NCBI GenBank assembly: GCA_020747045.1
Contig: JAGTJN010000001.1
Coordinates: forward strand, 1,736,001-1,800,000
Source: Phaeosphaeria sp. MPI-PUGE-AT-0046c
Taxonomy: Eukaryota; Ascomycota; Dothideomycetes; Pleosporales; Phaeosphaeriaceae
DNA: 64,000 nt
Direction of reading: 5' to 3'
Positions 1-12,696 of the stretch are shown piece after piece; the first letter of the stretch is position 1; each line of letters begins with the position of its first letter. The position numbers were made by a program, and so were the translations under genes. The notes beneath the pieces were generated by a model, which was not told the DNA's origin, made no database searches, and saw only the letters and a program-made list of their open reading frames with translations.

Positions 1-3000
1 AAGAACAATAATCCTCAGTAACATTGTGCAATAACAATTGCTACGATCAAGATGTCGACCCAATTCCACTGCGAGTCGCAATGAATTGGAAGCAGTCCAT
101 GAAACCAAGTGTTTTGCCACCACATTCTCGCGAACATGCAACCAAAACTCTCACCTATGCTAGGTAAAGAAAATTGTGTTGCAATTTTCCAGACTACGTT
201 TTCAATTACATCGATCAGATAGGGAAGTACATGCTCCATTATCTCCAATTAAGAGAAGCGACCTGGAAGACTATATCCGTCCATGTGCATTGTGCCTCGT
301 GTCAAGCTCATATCCGAATATGCATTTGGCATACAAGCAAATGTGAAAAGTTAGAACTGAATCTTACACTGAACGCTCGGTCAAGCACAATTCTGTAGGA
401 CACAAGCCTCGTAGCGGGGTTACTGGCTACAGTCAGAAAAAGTTTTTGGTAAAGTAGCATAACCATAGAAAGACTCGTGATTCCTCGACTGACACGCATG
501 GTTGCTACGATCACTGCCAAAACGACATCATGCAATATGTCTGCCTATAGGTATAGTGAGAGCGGCGATTAGTTACTACCTCAGACATATCTTTGCTCAT
601 ACAAAACCATGGTGCAGTTGACATTGCAAGTGTTTTCTCTTAGCTAGCATTAATGACTGTGAAAGTTACTCGATATAGATAACTTTCAATGCATTTAGCA
701 AGATCTCAACTGATTTGCTCATCGAACTTCTAGACTTGATTGATCGCCTGATACCATTGTGCTTGAACACACTATAGTCGACTCTGTGAGTAACTTTCCC
801 ACTTATCATACACAAGAGTCTTTCCAAGTAGTCACTCTATTTTGAGGAAGAAGAGCGTCATAGTGCACTGAATGCAAACAAGATGTAAGGCCCTTGGAAA
901 TTACTCAAAATACGCAGAAGGGTGTCAAGTATAGGAGGAGACCAACCAACAATCATGTCACAGCGTAAATATGACAATTCTGTCTCTAAGCGCTCCTCAA
1001 TCTTCTTCACCTATACCAAAACCGTGGGATGCCCGGATTAATGTGGTTGTGAAATGTTAGTAACTCGGAGCTGCAGTCTCGAGATGATATCGATATGCAC
1101 ACCTGCGCGTCGAAGGCTTCGATTGAACGCGAGATGTGTAGGAGCAGTACCAGTGGTCTAATGGCCATACCATGCTCAAGGGAATACATAGATTAGAATG
1201 TACATGCGCTAAGTTCGCGACCTAGTAAACTTATCAGATAAGCTAAGAAACATCAACTAGTCATTTCGCGTTGCGACTATGATCACTCTATGTGTCTTAG
1301 TACATTCACAGCTCGTGAGTATCACCTTGACGATCTCGCTAGTGTCTGATATTGTAGTTACTTGTTAAAGCTTTGCATCTGCAAAGTCCCATCTGAGACG
1401 AATCACAGCCAACATATATCATCGAATGCCCTTGGGGTGCCAAAAAACTTCGATGATCCATAGTGAAATCAAGAACAACAAGCGGGTCAAATGAAATAAT
1501 GTACAATGGTTTCAAGACGACAACATTTGCATGATCATTGCTGGAGGTGAAGCAGCTTTAGGTATGGCAAGAGCGTCATCTGGTTTTTGGCATGACAGCT
1601 CAGAGACGACAAGCATATTCTCACCTTATTGATTTTACTTGATTCGTCTATAATCGTTATTCCAGGGATAAGGTTGGAAGCGTCAGTCATGTGAAAGCGA
1701 AGAAGTGGTGATCGTAATGGCATGCTACCCTGGCCAAATAAGAAATTACTGGTTGAATAAACTTTCTCGCTGCTTTACAGCATCTTCGCATTTGCACGTG
1801 CGAGATTACACGTTCGAAGCAACATGTGATTCACCATTTTATCCCTGGACCTTCTGGGGTTACAATGGCATGGCCAGTGCAAATCTCGTATGCAACTTAC
1901 GTGAGCTGTGCTATTCGAAACAGCCATTCACGACGTGACTACGGACACTGTCTAGTCCACTCCCATGAGCTTCAACATCACTTACACCGAGTACGTCTCA
2001 TATCTAGAGCTGCCTAAATATCCGCCCCCTTTCATGATTTTCATTATGGATGTCTTTGGTCCCAATACCAGTAGAGGCCAGTAGTTGGATTAAGCCCTAG
2101 GCAGCAGCGCTCTCGTTGTGCCAGCGGTTACCAGAACAAGAAATATGTCCGTGCTGTAAACTGTGGTCGATAAGACGGTCATATGGCTCACGGCGAATAG
2201 AGTCTCTGGGCTACGATTCGACGAAGCGCAAAAATAAATCGACCAGTATTGTGTCGAGATCGCGACATTGAAGAACACGAGGCGCATGTGACAGACGGTC
2301 GGTCGAACTGGCGAATGTAACCAAATATGTCAAAGCATGCTGAGACGCGTAAGAAAAACCGCTTCAAATGAAACTACCGCGATCGTGAGCAATCCAATAC
2401 AGTGGTTGCCTGAACGACATCCGCAGTATTGATTTCGAAGTTGGGCCGCGACCGAGCAGAACCATTGCTCATGCCTGATCCATGATCAAGATTATGCAAA
2501 CACGAAAATAGTGCTATGACGCTGATGAGGCTCCATATGCATGAAAACGTGTCGTCCATGCTCTTCGATGCTGGGGACTGCTTGTTTCGAATATTCATTC
2601 GCTAGGTAAGCGAGGGTCAAAGACTGTACCATGAGTCACAAATCACCACGAAGGGAGGCGGGGTGGCAAGACGCAGTCGCCTCCAAGTGTTGCATCTATG
2701 ATAGTCAATTGCGTAGAAACGTATGGAGCACTTGATGTGGCATTCCATACCAGAAGCGCCAAGTTAATGAGCCAAGATTCAACTGTGGCTTGTGATGCTG
2801 TTTCAGTCGTAACACTGCGACGTATCAATGCGCGGATCCAAGAGCATCAACGCTACTCATCGTCACATGGTCTGTCGTCGGCCAAGCGCATTTTCCAGAG
2901 CAATCATGGAAGTTGCCATTTGGGTCATATGCCGTTGCGAATTCCAATTCGCGGAACAAGAGCGTCGCCTACTCCGAGGATGGCCAGTAATACTGCTGAG

Positions 3001-3860
3001 GCTGTGCTCGCCACACTTTGGCTGGGGCGTTTCACCGCGACAGCTCCAAGGAGACAATCTGGACAGATTGCATGTGATCCTGATGACTCGTCGACGCTGT
3101 GCACTGCCACTTGAACATTCGAGCTGATGTTTTGCGCTTCCAGTGTATTTCGTCGCGGCGGTCAAGTGATTCGCTAAGCCGTACATATTTTAGGAGTTGC
3201 ATCATGCAGCTAAACGGCTTGCATACGTCGACAGCACCTCTCAGCCTGCGATCGTGGCAGAACTAACGTGTCGACCCGGTCAATCCGCAAAGCTGCAGCT
3301 GCAGTGCTGCGAGCTGTGCACGATAGGGCTGGCGTAAAACGATGCGTCATTACTCGCTTGGTAGAATGCCACAGTTGGAAGTACAGAATTCGTTTCTGTT
3401 ATTGCCAGAAAGTCAATTCCGGAGCCAAGCTGCATGCGATGTCTTGTGACACTCTGCATTTATTAGTATAATGCAAAGCCGTTGATCAAGCGCAGCATCA
3501 GTCGAAGAGAGACAATATGGCGGGCATGCTTTCGTGCGCGGACGTAGTGAACGTGAGGAGTCATAGCAATGCGATGCGCTGCGCATATACGCATGGTGAG
3601 TTGTCCTGATAGCGGAGTGGAGTTATAGCGAAATCTTGGTGTCAAAAATTGTATTGTGCGGCTTCGGTAGACCGTAATGCGTGCAGCCACAAGGATGAGG
3701 GCCCAAACAGTCCAATAGGGGTTGGGCATCAGTCTCGAAATTCAAAATGATATTGTGTGCCGAGAAATTACAAGGAGTGTTGTGACGGACGCAACAAGGT
3801 CAATATGCGACCCGGGCGGACGCTATCATGCAGGCCGGGAACGCCTGCAGTGATCTGAGC
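1..3860. other. Gene-free stretch, left edge
   Basis: No open frame here exceeds about 140 codons, none resembles a protein family I know, and none has convincing splice partners. Composition is mixed, without the TpA-rich texture seen near 48.6-49.2 kb, so I cannot call it a RIP-mutated transposon. No tRNA-like A/B box pair was noticed. It may be old decayed sequence or long intergenic DNA. Confidence 0.5.
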
Positions 3861-5659
3861 CAGTGAAATGCAGCGCGGGACTGTTTCGCGGTGCAAGCTT
3901 ACTGCTTTGGGGGCAATGGATGTGAAGGAAGAGACAGGATCCTTGCATAGTGAACATTTACTTTGTTGTTGGTGTTCCCCGTCGAATCAAGATGGGGCCG
4001 CTCCAGCGGGATGCAGCCGTAGCGCATCTTTTGACGGTGCAATATGCCTTGGAAACAGGAGCGGTAGAGATGCGAAAGTAGCGGTAAAGAGAGACCAGCA
4101 CAACAACCGCGCGACTTGGGCAGTCTGTGAGACATGTGAGAAAATTTTCACCGCAGGGAAATTAGGCTTCGTACTTGAGGGCGAAGCAAAGGGTTCAAGA
4201 GAGGCCCGAGCAGTAGAGTGCGGCTCAAAGGGAACAACAGGGGGGATGCCAGGCGAGACGGCACGACGTTGGGTGGACTGGCAATGTTTCGGATGGAAGG
4301 ACTCCAGCGCAATCCGTCGCCCGTGTGCCGCGTCGACGGTGCCTGTGTAGCGTTTGTGCTAGACTGGAGATAGTGGAGGGTGGAGGGAAGTCATTCCGAG
4401 CTGAAATGAGTCGCGAAGGTCGTCGCAGGCCAACGATGTTGTGGTAGTGGTCGGCCACCGACACGGACGCCGCGGTGCTGCGCACACAACCATGTGGGCA
4501 GATAGCCTGTGCTCGCAGCTGTGGTTGTCATATGGCACTGGCGTAGGTGGGCCGCCGCGCTACATTCGAGCTGCAGCAACGAACCGGAATCCGTGCCCCA
4601 GCTCAACTGCGGCGGGTTGGATGGGCAGAAATGGAGTCTCTTGCTCGCGAGGACGATGCCTGCTGCGAGGCCGCGAAGCAGCAAACACAATGCTGCAATC
4701 AGCAACGGCAGCAGATGGCAGCGGCGACACGAGCGTGGCACAGCTGGCGCAAAGGGGACTATGGTCGGCCTGCTTACCAATGCTTGCTTGCCAGGCGTGT
4801 TGGGTGCTGGCGAAGAGGACACTCGTCGACGAGTACGGGTATATAGCGGCGCAATATTACCCAGCGTAAATATGGGATTGATTAGATCAGCGACGCGCGG
4901 GCGAGGCTGCTCCTTCCTCTGTAATGTAATGATAGCACGCGCTGCGGCAGGCGCGACGGAGCGTGGTGACTCATCACTGGGAAACTACCAGACCAGACCA
5001 GACCAGACTGCACTGCGCATTGCACGCCCACCGATTCGCAGGCTGTGGAGGACGACGGCGACCTCTGTCCTCGCTGGATGAGTGTTTCCAGCGGCCACTC
5101 GTGCCCTGCGCAGGGTAATATCAGGGAGAGCATGTCAATCTGACAATCTGACCCGTCGGCGAGGAATGCTAGCAGGGGCCGTGTCCTTGGCTGGTCTGGT
5201 GGCGCCCGCAGGGATTAGGCGCTAGTGCTGCAGTGCGCCCGCCTTGGTCCGCGCTCTTGCCGTGCGCTCCTCTCAAAAGCAGGCGCAGCCCGCGCCGATG
5301 CCTCGTTGCGTACTCCGACCCAACATCACCATTACCAAGCCTTACCAGACGTCACGTCTACCACCGCGACCCCAGGATCCCTCAGTCTGGATCCTTCTGG
5401 CACCCACTAGCAGCTGAGAGCCCTCAACACCAAATGTGCAGCAGACAGACACGGCTTTTCCTCTCCTCTCCCTCCGCTGCTGCCCACCCACCTCTCTCCT
5501 CCACCACCCGCTGCCTTCGCGCGCGCCCTCAGACGTACGGTTTGCACATTCAACGGTGAGCAGGCACCGGCCTGAGCTCCTCCTCCACCTCGAGTACTCG
5601 CACTCGACACCACCACCGTCCCCGCGCGCCGACGCCCAACGACTCCACCACCCGCGAAC
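3861..5659. promoter_or_regulatory. GC-rich region upstream of the 5660 gene
   Basis: The region is GC-rich, with overlapping open frames on both strands that look like composition artefacts. The last 250 bases before the ATG at 5660 are strongly pyrimidine-rich (CTCC, CACC runs), as is common in promoters and 5' leaders of filamentous ascomycete genes. A short CCAGA-type tandem repeat lies at about 4987-5009. No specific factor site can be assigned. Confidence 0.4.
4987..5009. repeat. Short tandem repeat, ACCAG unit
   Basis: About four consecutive copies of the 5-base unit ACCAG are visible. It is a simple microsatellite-scale repeat in non-coding DNA with no assigned role. Confidence 0.8.
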
Positions 5660-6928
5660 ATGTACCCTCCCCAATTCCAGGCTCCGCCTCCGGGCTACTC
5701 GATGCCATACGACTTCCACCACCGCACCACGCCGCCCATGTCCCCAGGTCCCGGCCAGAACTACTACTCTCCGCGCCATGCGCCCCAGTTCGCATCGCCA
5801 TCGCCCAGGACGAGCCCCAAGGTCCAAGGATACGGCCACTCTCGACGCGCGTCGCACGCAGTTCCGCCTCAGTACTCGCACGGCCTGCCGCGTGGAGCCG
5901 CCTACGATAGCGGAGTCCCCACCTCACGCGCATACGCAACGCCGCGAGGCACGCCAGGCGCCACGCCCGAATATGTAAGTGGTTTCGATTACTACAACTA
6001 CGTGCGCCCAAGTCGGGCAAGCCGGCATCGCCGCGACTCAGACGCCCATCCTCTCAAGCGCTCCCATCGCGAGAGGAAGCGTCGTCCGTCGCAGTCGGCT
6101 CCGTATGTCTACACCAAGGTCGTCTACGACGAGAATGGCTATGGATACGAATGCGACTACGAGTTCGACAACACGTACGACGAGTCTCCGCCTCCGCCGT
6201 ACGAACAGTACGCTCGACACGCCATGTACGGGGATGCTGATCGCTATTACTATGATCAGGTGCCGATTTATGATGATGCCCCCAAAGCCAGCCGTCAACG
6301 ACGCGCCTCGGGCACCGGCCGAGCGCAGCCAACCACCCCCAAGAAGCCTGCCGCCACCAAGCCTACCAGCAAGGCCACCGAAGAGGATGCGCGCCGCGCT
6401 GGCATTCCTGCCGGCTACTCTTACAAGAACTGGGACCCCAGCGAAGAACCCATCATGCTCCTCGGATCCGTATTCGACGCCAACTCACTCGGCAAGTGGA
6501 TCTACGACTGGACCGTCTTCTACAACGGCCCTGCCACTCCTCTCGCCGAGATGGCTGGTGAGCTCTGGCTCCTTCTCATCCAACTCGCCGGCAAAGTCAA
6601 GAGGGCTGAAGAGACCATGAACAAGATCCGCAAGAAGGAGAGCCACGAAATGGTTGAAGACTTCCTCGAGAGCGGCGAGCGCCTTTGGATTCGTTTCGCC
6701 AAGCTCCTCAAAGTGTGCGAGGACTACATGTGGAAGGCCGCTAAGAAAGAGAATGGCGAGAAGAAGCCCGTCTCCATGGGCAAGAACAGTGGTCGCGAGT
6801 TTGTCGACTCCATCTTCGGTCGCGACCGTGAGCTTGAGAAGACTGAGAAGCTCATGACTGGCATGCGTCTCTGGAGCATGCGCTTTGATGCTAACTGCGA
6901 CGATATCCTCCGCCACCCCACTGCTTAG
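5660..6928 (+). CDS. Conserved low-complexity fungal protein, 422 aa
   Basis: Single open frame of 422 residues. The first 110 residues are rich in Pro, Ser, Tyr and Gly. A basic patch follows near residues 117-145 (RASRHRR, RSHRERKRR), then a Tyr- and acid-rich stretch, then a Pro/Lys/Thr linker. The C-terminal half from about residue 240 is well ordered and helical, starting around AGIPAGYSYKNWDPSEEP and containing WIYDWTVFYNGPATPLAEMA. This pattern is typical of conserved unknown proteins of Dothideomycetes, sometimes labelled gp1-like only because of the proline-rich half. The start is chosen because the frame opens right after a pyrimidine-rich leader. The basic patch could be a nuclear localisation signal. 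Function unknown. Confidence 0.85.
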   Translation: MYPPQFQAPPPGYSMPYDFHHRTTPPMSPGPGQNYYSPRHAPQFASPSPRTSPKVQGYGHSRRASHAVPPQYSHGLPRGAAYDSGVPTSRAYATPRGTPGATPEYVSGFDYYNYVRPSRASRHRRDSDAHPLKRSHRERKRRPSQSAPYVYTKVVYDENGYGYECDYEFDNTYDESPPPPYEQYARHAMYGDADRYYYDQVPIYDDAPKASRQRRASGTGRAQPTTPKKPAATKPTSKATEEDARRAGIPAGYSYKNWDPSEEPIMLLGSVFDANSLGKWIYDWTVFYNGPATPLAEMAGELWLLLIQLAGKVKRAEETMNKIRKKESHEMVEDFLESGERLWIRFAKLLKVCEDYMWKAAKKENGEKKPVSMGKNSGREFVDSIFGRDRELEKTEKLMTGMRLWSMRFDANCDDILRHPTA

Positions 6929-9900
6929 ACATTGTCATCTCTCCACTTACTTCACCTGGACGCATCGGCGCTGGCGTTTGTCTAGGTCTTTCCTTTCTCT
7001 CCTGTCTCTGTTTTATGCGCAGCTTGATCTTACGCGAGATACCCATTTCTTGCTCTTGTAATTGTTAATTCTGCTGCATCTTTCGCTCTAGACGCTCATC
7101 ACTGTAACAACACCACTGGGTCGCGCGGAAAGGAACTGCATCGGGCGGATACAGGAAAAGTCTGCGTTCACCAATACCCCCATTTTCAGTTTTTGATTTA
7201 CATCACTTTTTTCAATCACGGTTTTGTTATGCATGGTGTTCAGGCTGGGCTGGGCTCACAGCCTTCATGTGGAATTTGGGTTTCCTTTTTATCATGGGAT
7301 TTGCTACTATGACTGATGGTCTTAGATTTGGGAGCTCTCTACAGGATTTCTCGTCGAGGCGACCTCACGGTCAAAATCTAGTATACCCTATTTGCGCACA
7401 CTATTATTATCCTTTATCACCACTTATCAATATCATTGGCTTTTGCTTCTTTTACCAACCTCCCGACCCAGCTGCTACTCCGAACGTTTTGTTTACAAAG
7501 GTGATGCGAGGATCCGCGCTGCCCCTGCATGTTGGTGCACATGGTTCTGAGACACATGCATGCCCGAGTCGAGCCATGTCTCGGGCACACTGCATCGACG
7601 AAGCTTGCTTTCTCACACACCCACCAAGTCATGATTTCACATGCCATTACACCCTTCTTTAGCGTTACTGTTTGACGCGCATGTAGAGTGCACTGAAATA
7701 TCCGCGCAACCTGCCCCCAGCCGGCGCTTACACGTTGTTATCGCAGCCACGATTGGGTAGCCAAAAATGGTCCTTGGTCCTCAGCCTTACCGAGTGCGCT
7801 GCTGCAGTGTGCTGCATGGAAGCCTGATGCGCCGGACTGGCATGCACCTTTGCATGTCATTCGTCTTTTTTAATTCTGTGATTGCTTTTTCCTTCCCGGT
7901 GTGACCTGCGAGCGGGCGGGAAGGATGCGCGGGCGACCTATCACTGATGCGACGAAGCGCGTGGGATAACCCGTCGAAGGAGATCAAGGGGCGTGCTAGA
8001 AGGCCTATCCACGTGTGCGATTGCAGAGATGAATTGGAGGTCATCGAACAGAGCACTCGCGCCGCGGGATTGCGTTCGCGCAAAACGAGGCGCATTACTT
8101 TTCTGGTTGCATCCATTTCCAGCCGCGCATCGCAGGAAGTGATGGTGTGTAGTACAGAACCAAAATACACACAGCCGTCCCACCGCGCCCATCGCACACA
8201 ACGACAACAACAACACAAACAACTTGGAAGACGTCAAATTGTCACCAAGAGACCCTTTAGGCATCCAGCGCAAACCATGCGGCTCTGCGCTCCTTCTCTG
8301 GCCTGGGTACCCCCAGCTGTCGGTTTCACTTGAGCCTCCGTCCACCTGCCCCTTTTTGTCCGTTCGTAAAAACCCACGGCAAGCGTAGCGCGAACCCCCT
8401 GGACGCGGGGCGTTAGGGGGCGTTATTATCCCTCTGAGCCGTTCGCATAGCTGATTCAATCCTGGGGCTTATGTGCGACCCGTCACTCAACAAGGTTGTT
8501 CCTAGATGTTCTTTTTCGCTTTCTAGGCAGCAGCTTTGCAGTACTGGACTCAAAGCATGTCTTTTGTTGGGACGCGATGGCTTTCGCCGCTTTGTCTCAG
8601 GATCGACAGGCACGCTATGCAGCAACTTGACCGGATGCACGGCGGCGTGTGGTTACCCAAATGCTGTTGTGTCGCACGGCTAAGTGTCCGGTGGGAGGGG
8701 ACGCGCTATCGCGTTGTGCGTGTGTGGGCGTCGTGTCGATTGTGTCGCGAGTAGGGTGTCACGAGCCTGCAGCGTACACAATGCACAAGTTATTTTCGTG
8801 GGGCTCGATTGGACCGGGCTGGCTCGACTTGTCACATTCACCGGAGTAAATCAAGTGCGAGGAGCGAATGATGGGTGTTTTCCCCGGCTGAACTCCCTTG
8901 CGTTGGAATGGGTACCACACCACACCACGGCCAGTGTCTAAAGTGTAGACAGCTACCGATCGCGCATTGCGTTTCACAAATATCCTGTACCTTAGTACCG
9001 ACACAGCAGATGACCCAGAAGGCTTCCACATGCGGCTTGCTGCTCCGTCGCCGGGTAACATTCCTGTTCTGCTTGAGGAAGTGACAGCTACCCTCACTTT
9101 GGATAAAATCAGGCTGCTTAGGTATTGTAAGTTTGGAACACAGACAGCTGGTTGGGTGGGTGGGTGTGGTGGTTCCAGAGTAATGGGTCAAACTTATTCA
9201 TTCCAGTAGCGACGCTTCTATATACTAATGTGTCCTTTTGCTCAGCACAGATGTCCATGTCGAGGAGAACTTCACGTGAGCAGAGTCGAGCCCTCCAGTT
9301 CTCGCAAAAAGCGGCATAGCTCAATGTTTCGAAACGCGTGGTGGGCCAGCCGTCTGCCCGTCTCGGGGTGCATGACGAACCACCTAACCTGCAAGCTCCA
9401 CTCTTGTGCATGAACTGAAATCCACAGTCTTTGTCTACCCCGCAGTTAGCAGGTTTGCCGTTGTGGCTCCAATGTCCTTTACATCATACCCAAGAAAAGG
9501 CACCTGTTGGCGTTCGTCAGTCAAGTCAGTCACACGTACCCCCCTTTGGCGCTACACAACTCGACACGACACGATGCACCAACGCTTGCAACGGCACGGC
9601 ATTAAACACACCCACACTCACACAGGGTCGTTGAAGCTACCGTCTTCTAATCCCAGCCTCGGCGGGTTCCGGAGAATGTGATCGCATGGCGCGTGTCTAA
9701 CTCCCACAGCTCGCATCGGATACGCGAGGAATGGCTGGTGGAACTCGCCTGCCTTGGGCCGCAGAAACGGTCAGCTGGACTCGCGACTTGTAATGCTATG
9801 TAAGTGGGTTGTTTGCTATCGGGCTCCGAAGGGTGGGGGAGACCTGGGAGCCTGTAAGCGCCCGGAGAACAATGATGCATTCAAGCTGCAGGTTGCATGG

Positions 9901-11014
9901 GGACGGGTATTGGTTGGTAAGATCGGGATGTGGGCGCTCGGACCTTGTGGTAGATGGAGATGTGATATTGATTCACCGGATGATGGTTGTGGTTGGGCGG
10001 GTTGAAAAATACTGAAAGCAAACATTGCGAGTGGTGTGGCTTGATCCTTTTTGATCTTGAGTGATGGGCAGAAGTGGTGAGGGAGTATAGAAGGTTTGGT
10101 AAGTGATTTGTGACCACGAGGCTGTAATGTAATATGTGATATGGGGAGTACAGTGTTTTGTGGTAGTCGCATAGTCATCAAACACGCGCTGACAAATATG
10201 TGCAATGCAAGACAGGTTATTAATGCATGTATGGACCATGGAGAAAGCATCAAGTCTTGACTGACCTGGCACAGATAGATAGTACAGCAGAGTCAAAATC
10301 TTGCACAATACAAGGTCACAACATGCTGTCTACTTCCATCTTTCATGTACGCTTTGACTCGAGATTCGAGCTCCTGCTCCAGCCTTTCGACCCCTCGACC
10401 TTGTTTGTCAATTCAATTCGCGCTGGACTAGGACTGAATCCGAAATGTACTCCACTTGAAAAGCCCGACTGCTTGATAGCAGAAGGCATTCATCATCTTC
10501 CAAATCCATCCTGCTCTTTTAGACTTTACGCCACGTTAGATGACATGCAGAAGGGGTTTCTCAATATACCTCGTTCCTATGTTACTCAGTTGCCACAATA
10601 CGCAGTGCAAGCTTCAAGCAGCTTCGACAAAGTATTCGATGCGAAACCGGATTCCACTTGAACCGACCTGACCATTGCCTTGAAATATCTCACTGTGGAG
10701 CGATGATTTCAAGAAGCACAATATTTACCATGTTCAACAAGAGTCCCTTCGTTCAACCCCATCAAAACATCTGATTCGCCAGCGATCATCACACCCCGGT
10801 AGATGCAAGCTGTATCTATTGGACTACTGTAATGCCGATGGATTTTACTGCATAGTTCTGCTCACAGCTACTGCATATATAGCCTGCCGCTCATGCAGAG
10901 CTCAGCTGAAGACTTGCGTCCATGCCAAGCAGCAGTGGAACAACAAAAGTCAGACTGAGGTGGTTCTCAAGAATCACTTGTTGAGATTATAGCACGCAAA
11001 CACCTACCTTTACC
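6929..11014. other. Long gene-poor interval
   Basis: Four kilobases with no recognisable gene. Open frames of 60-170 codons overlap each other on both strands and lack family resemblance. G/T-rich and CA-rich stretches (near 9150, 9600 and 9900-10000) generate long spurious frames. A 144-codon + strand frame at 10227-10661 is the longest uncontested one but shows no domain. The interval may hold regulatory DNA or a non-coding transcript. Confidence 0.45.
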
Positions 11015-11554
11015 ATGTCGCCGCGACGTCAGTCCCAATCTTATCCAACATCTTCTGTCAGCAACAATGCAGTGGGACTTTTGATACTCGCTGTACCAAT
11101 CTTCTCCCTATGGTACTTCTTGCGCAATGTTACAACCCCAAACCAGTATGACCGCGACTCCAGCGACTTGTCTGAAGAAGATGATGGCCTTGCCTATGGA
11201 TCCGATACAGATGCAAATTCAGATAATGGACACGATCCGGCAGGGAAAGCTCGGGTTGCCCCCAAAGTCACTTTCGAATCCCCGAGAAAGCCTGCCAGTC
11301 CAACCGTCCGGCCCGCGAAAGCCCCAGAGCCACAGGCTCAGGAAGATCATCAACGCTGGAGACACGCTCTTGGGGCGGCGCGCGCAGTGACCCACATACG
11401 TAGGAATAGATCCAGTTACTCGCACTCGACCCGTCCGAACGACGGTGATGGTTATGGCGAAGTTTTGCCGTCGGTATTGGTGAATCAGGGGACTATGCAG
11501 GTCAAAGGTATCCGGAGTGTAAAAGCAGACTTTGAGGGGATGGGCAGGGTATAA
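11015..11554 (+). CDS. Tandem small membrane-anchored protein, copy A (179 aa)
   Basis: Single-exon frame of 179 residues, first of three consecutive genes with one architecture. A Ser-rich basic start is followed by a hydrophobic segment at about residues 19-38 (GLLILAVPIFSLWYFL), predicted to span a membrane. Residues 45-75 are acidic (DSSDLSEEDDG). A Pro/Lys linker follows, and near the end is VNQGTMQVKGIRSVKADF. The same block closes the genes at 12016 and 13443. The middle regions are not alignable by eye, so the shared anchor plus tail suggests old tandem duplication with fast divergence. I recognise no named family; function unknown. The ATG sits in a reasonable context (TTTACCATG). 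Confidence 0.75.
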   Translation: MSPRRQSQSYPTSSVSNNAVGLLILAVPIFSLWYFLRNVTTPNQYDRDSSDLSEEDDGLAYGSDTDANSDNGHDPAGKARVAPKVTFESPRKPASPTVRPAKAPEPQAQEDHQRWRHALGAARAVTHIRRNRSSYSHSTRPNDGDGYGEVLPSVLVNQGTMQVKGIRSVKADFEGMGRV

Positions 11555-12015
11555 GCAGTGAGACAATGACTATTCGATGGGAGCAGTATTGCATATCGCT
11601 GAAGTGGGGTGCTCATCTGCTTGTCAGATTCTCGACGAAAAGAGCTGTGCTCTCGCTTGACCCTGCTGCATTGAAGCACGACGAAGCAGCACCGCACCCA
11701 AGGAAATCACTCAAGTCAATCGCCGAGCTGAAATTGGCTCTTGTTGCCCTTCCAAGTCCTTCTCGTATGTTGTGCTTTCATTCTATGGAGCTGGGATTCC
11801 GGCATCGCAGCTTTATCTGTTTTGCTTGACTTCCAGCATGTGTAGGCTTTCTTAGGAAAGCAGCGCGTTCGACTAAGCCTACCACATTGGACAGCACATG
11901 CATATGCGCGACCCAAATACGTGGACGGCATCTGCATACTCAGCTGAGTATTTCCCGGTAATACAAATATGCTCCTGTTATCGTCTGCTCGCAGCGACTC
12001 TTCGCAATCGTCGCA
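11555..12015. other. Spacer between copies A and B
   Basis: A 461-base spacer on the same strand as its flanking genes. It presumably holds the 3' end of copy A and the promoter of copy B. No feature is visible. Confidence 0.4.
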
Positions 12016-12696
12016 ATGGCATCAAGAGACTTCATCGCTGGCGCTACTGCCGGTGCAGCTTTTGCCTTCCTCCTTTTCGCTGCATCTCGTCAACTATGGC
12101 ATTCAAGTACCGAGAACACGCACTATACTATCACACATCACGTCAAAGTAACTGGAAACATCTCAGTATGTAAGGGAATAGACCCGGCCGAGGCTGATGA
12201 CGATGTACTCGATGACCCGCTCTACGATGCGATTGATGATGCCCTTGATGGTGTATCACAGGAGCAAAAGGAGAAGAAGAACGCCGCGAACGATGACGAG
12301 CATGGTCAAGAATTGCTTGACAACACACTTCCGGAACCACTAGAGAGGCATGACGACAAAGGCAAAGGGAATTGTACTGCCACGATAATCGAGGAAATAG
12401 ACGAATTCGATTCTCACATAATTGACGTCTTCCCGATTGTCCAGCCAGGTGACGCATCCGTGATGGAAAGTGGATATTTGGGGGTGGAGGCCCAGTCTGC
12501 GGCGGCATTACTTGGTTCATCGCCACCGGATGATGATATGCTTGTCACTGAGCCGGTACTAATGAGGAAGGCAAGCAAGAAGGATAAGAAAAAGAAGAAG
12601 AGCAGGATATCATCGACAGAAGAGCTAGTGAATGAAGGAGGTATGCAGGTGAAAGGCATCCATACTGCGCTCGGCGACTTTGATGTTGAAGATTGA
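12016..12696 (+). CDS. Tandem small membrane-anchored protein, copy B (226 aa)
   Basis: Single-exon frame of 226 residues, second of the tandem trio. The hydrophobic N-terminal segment is Ala/Gly/Phe-rich at about residues 6-24 (FIAGATAGAAFAFLLFAAS). A long, highly acidic middle (EADDDVLDD, DDDML) is followed by a Lys cluster (KKDKKKKKSR) and the closing motif VNEGGMQVKGIHTALGDF. The motif shares VN-x-G-x-MQVKGI with copy A, at the same distance from the C-terminus. The short N-terminal tail suggests a single-pass protein with most of the chain on one side of the membrane. Function unknown. Confidence 0.75.
   Translation: MASRDFIAGATAGAAFAFLLFAASRQLWHSSTENTHYTITHHVKVTGNISVCKGIDPAEADDDVLDDPLYDAIDDALDGVSQEQKEKKNAANDDEHGQELLDNTLPEPLERHDDKGKGNCTATIIEEIDEFDSHIIDVFPIVQPGDASVMESGYLGVEAQSAAALLGSSPPDDDMLVTEPVLMRKASKKDKKKKKSRISSTEELVNEGGMQVKGIHTALGDFDVED

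Noticed and set aside
3868..4822. Overlapping frames of 140-190 codons on both strands
   Set aside because: They are mutually overlapping, Arg/Ala/Cys-rich and compositional; typical of stop-poor GC-rich DNA.
5342..6020. Long minus- and plus-strand frames over the 5660 gene start
   Set aside because: They are shadows of the Pro/Ser/Tyr-rich coding frame and its pyrimidine-rich leader.
7941..8459. 172-codon minus-strand frame
   Set aside because: It overlaps other long frames on both strands in GC-rich sequence, with no domain, no membrane segment and no family resemblance.
10227..10661. 144-codon + strand frame upstream of the tandem trio
   Set aside because: It lacks the terminal KGI motif and any known domain. 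It could be real but nothing supports it.
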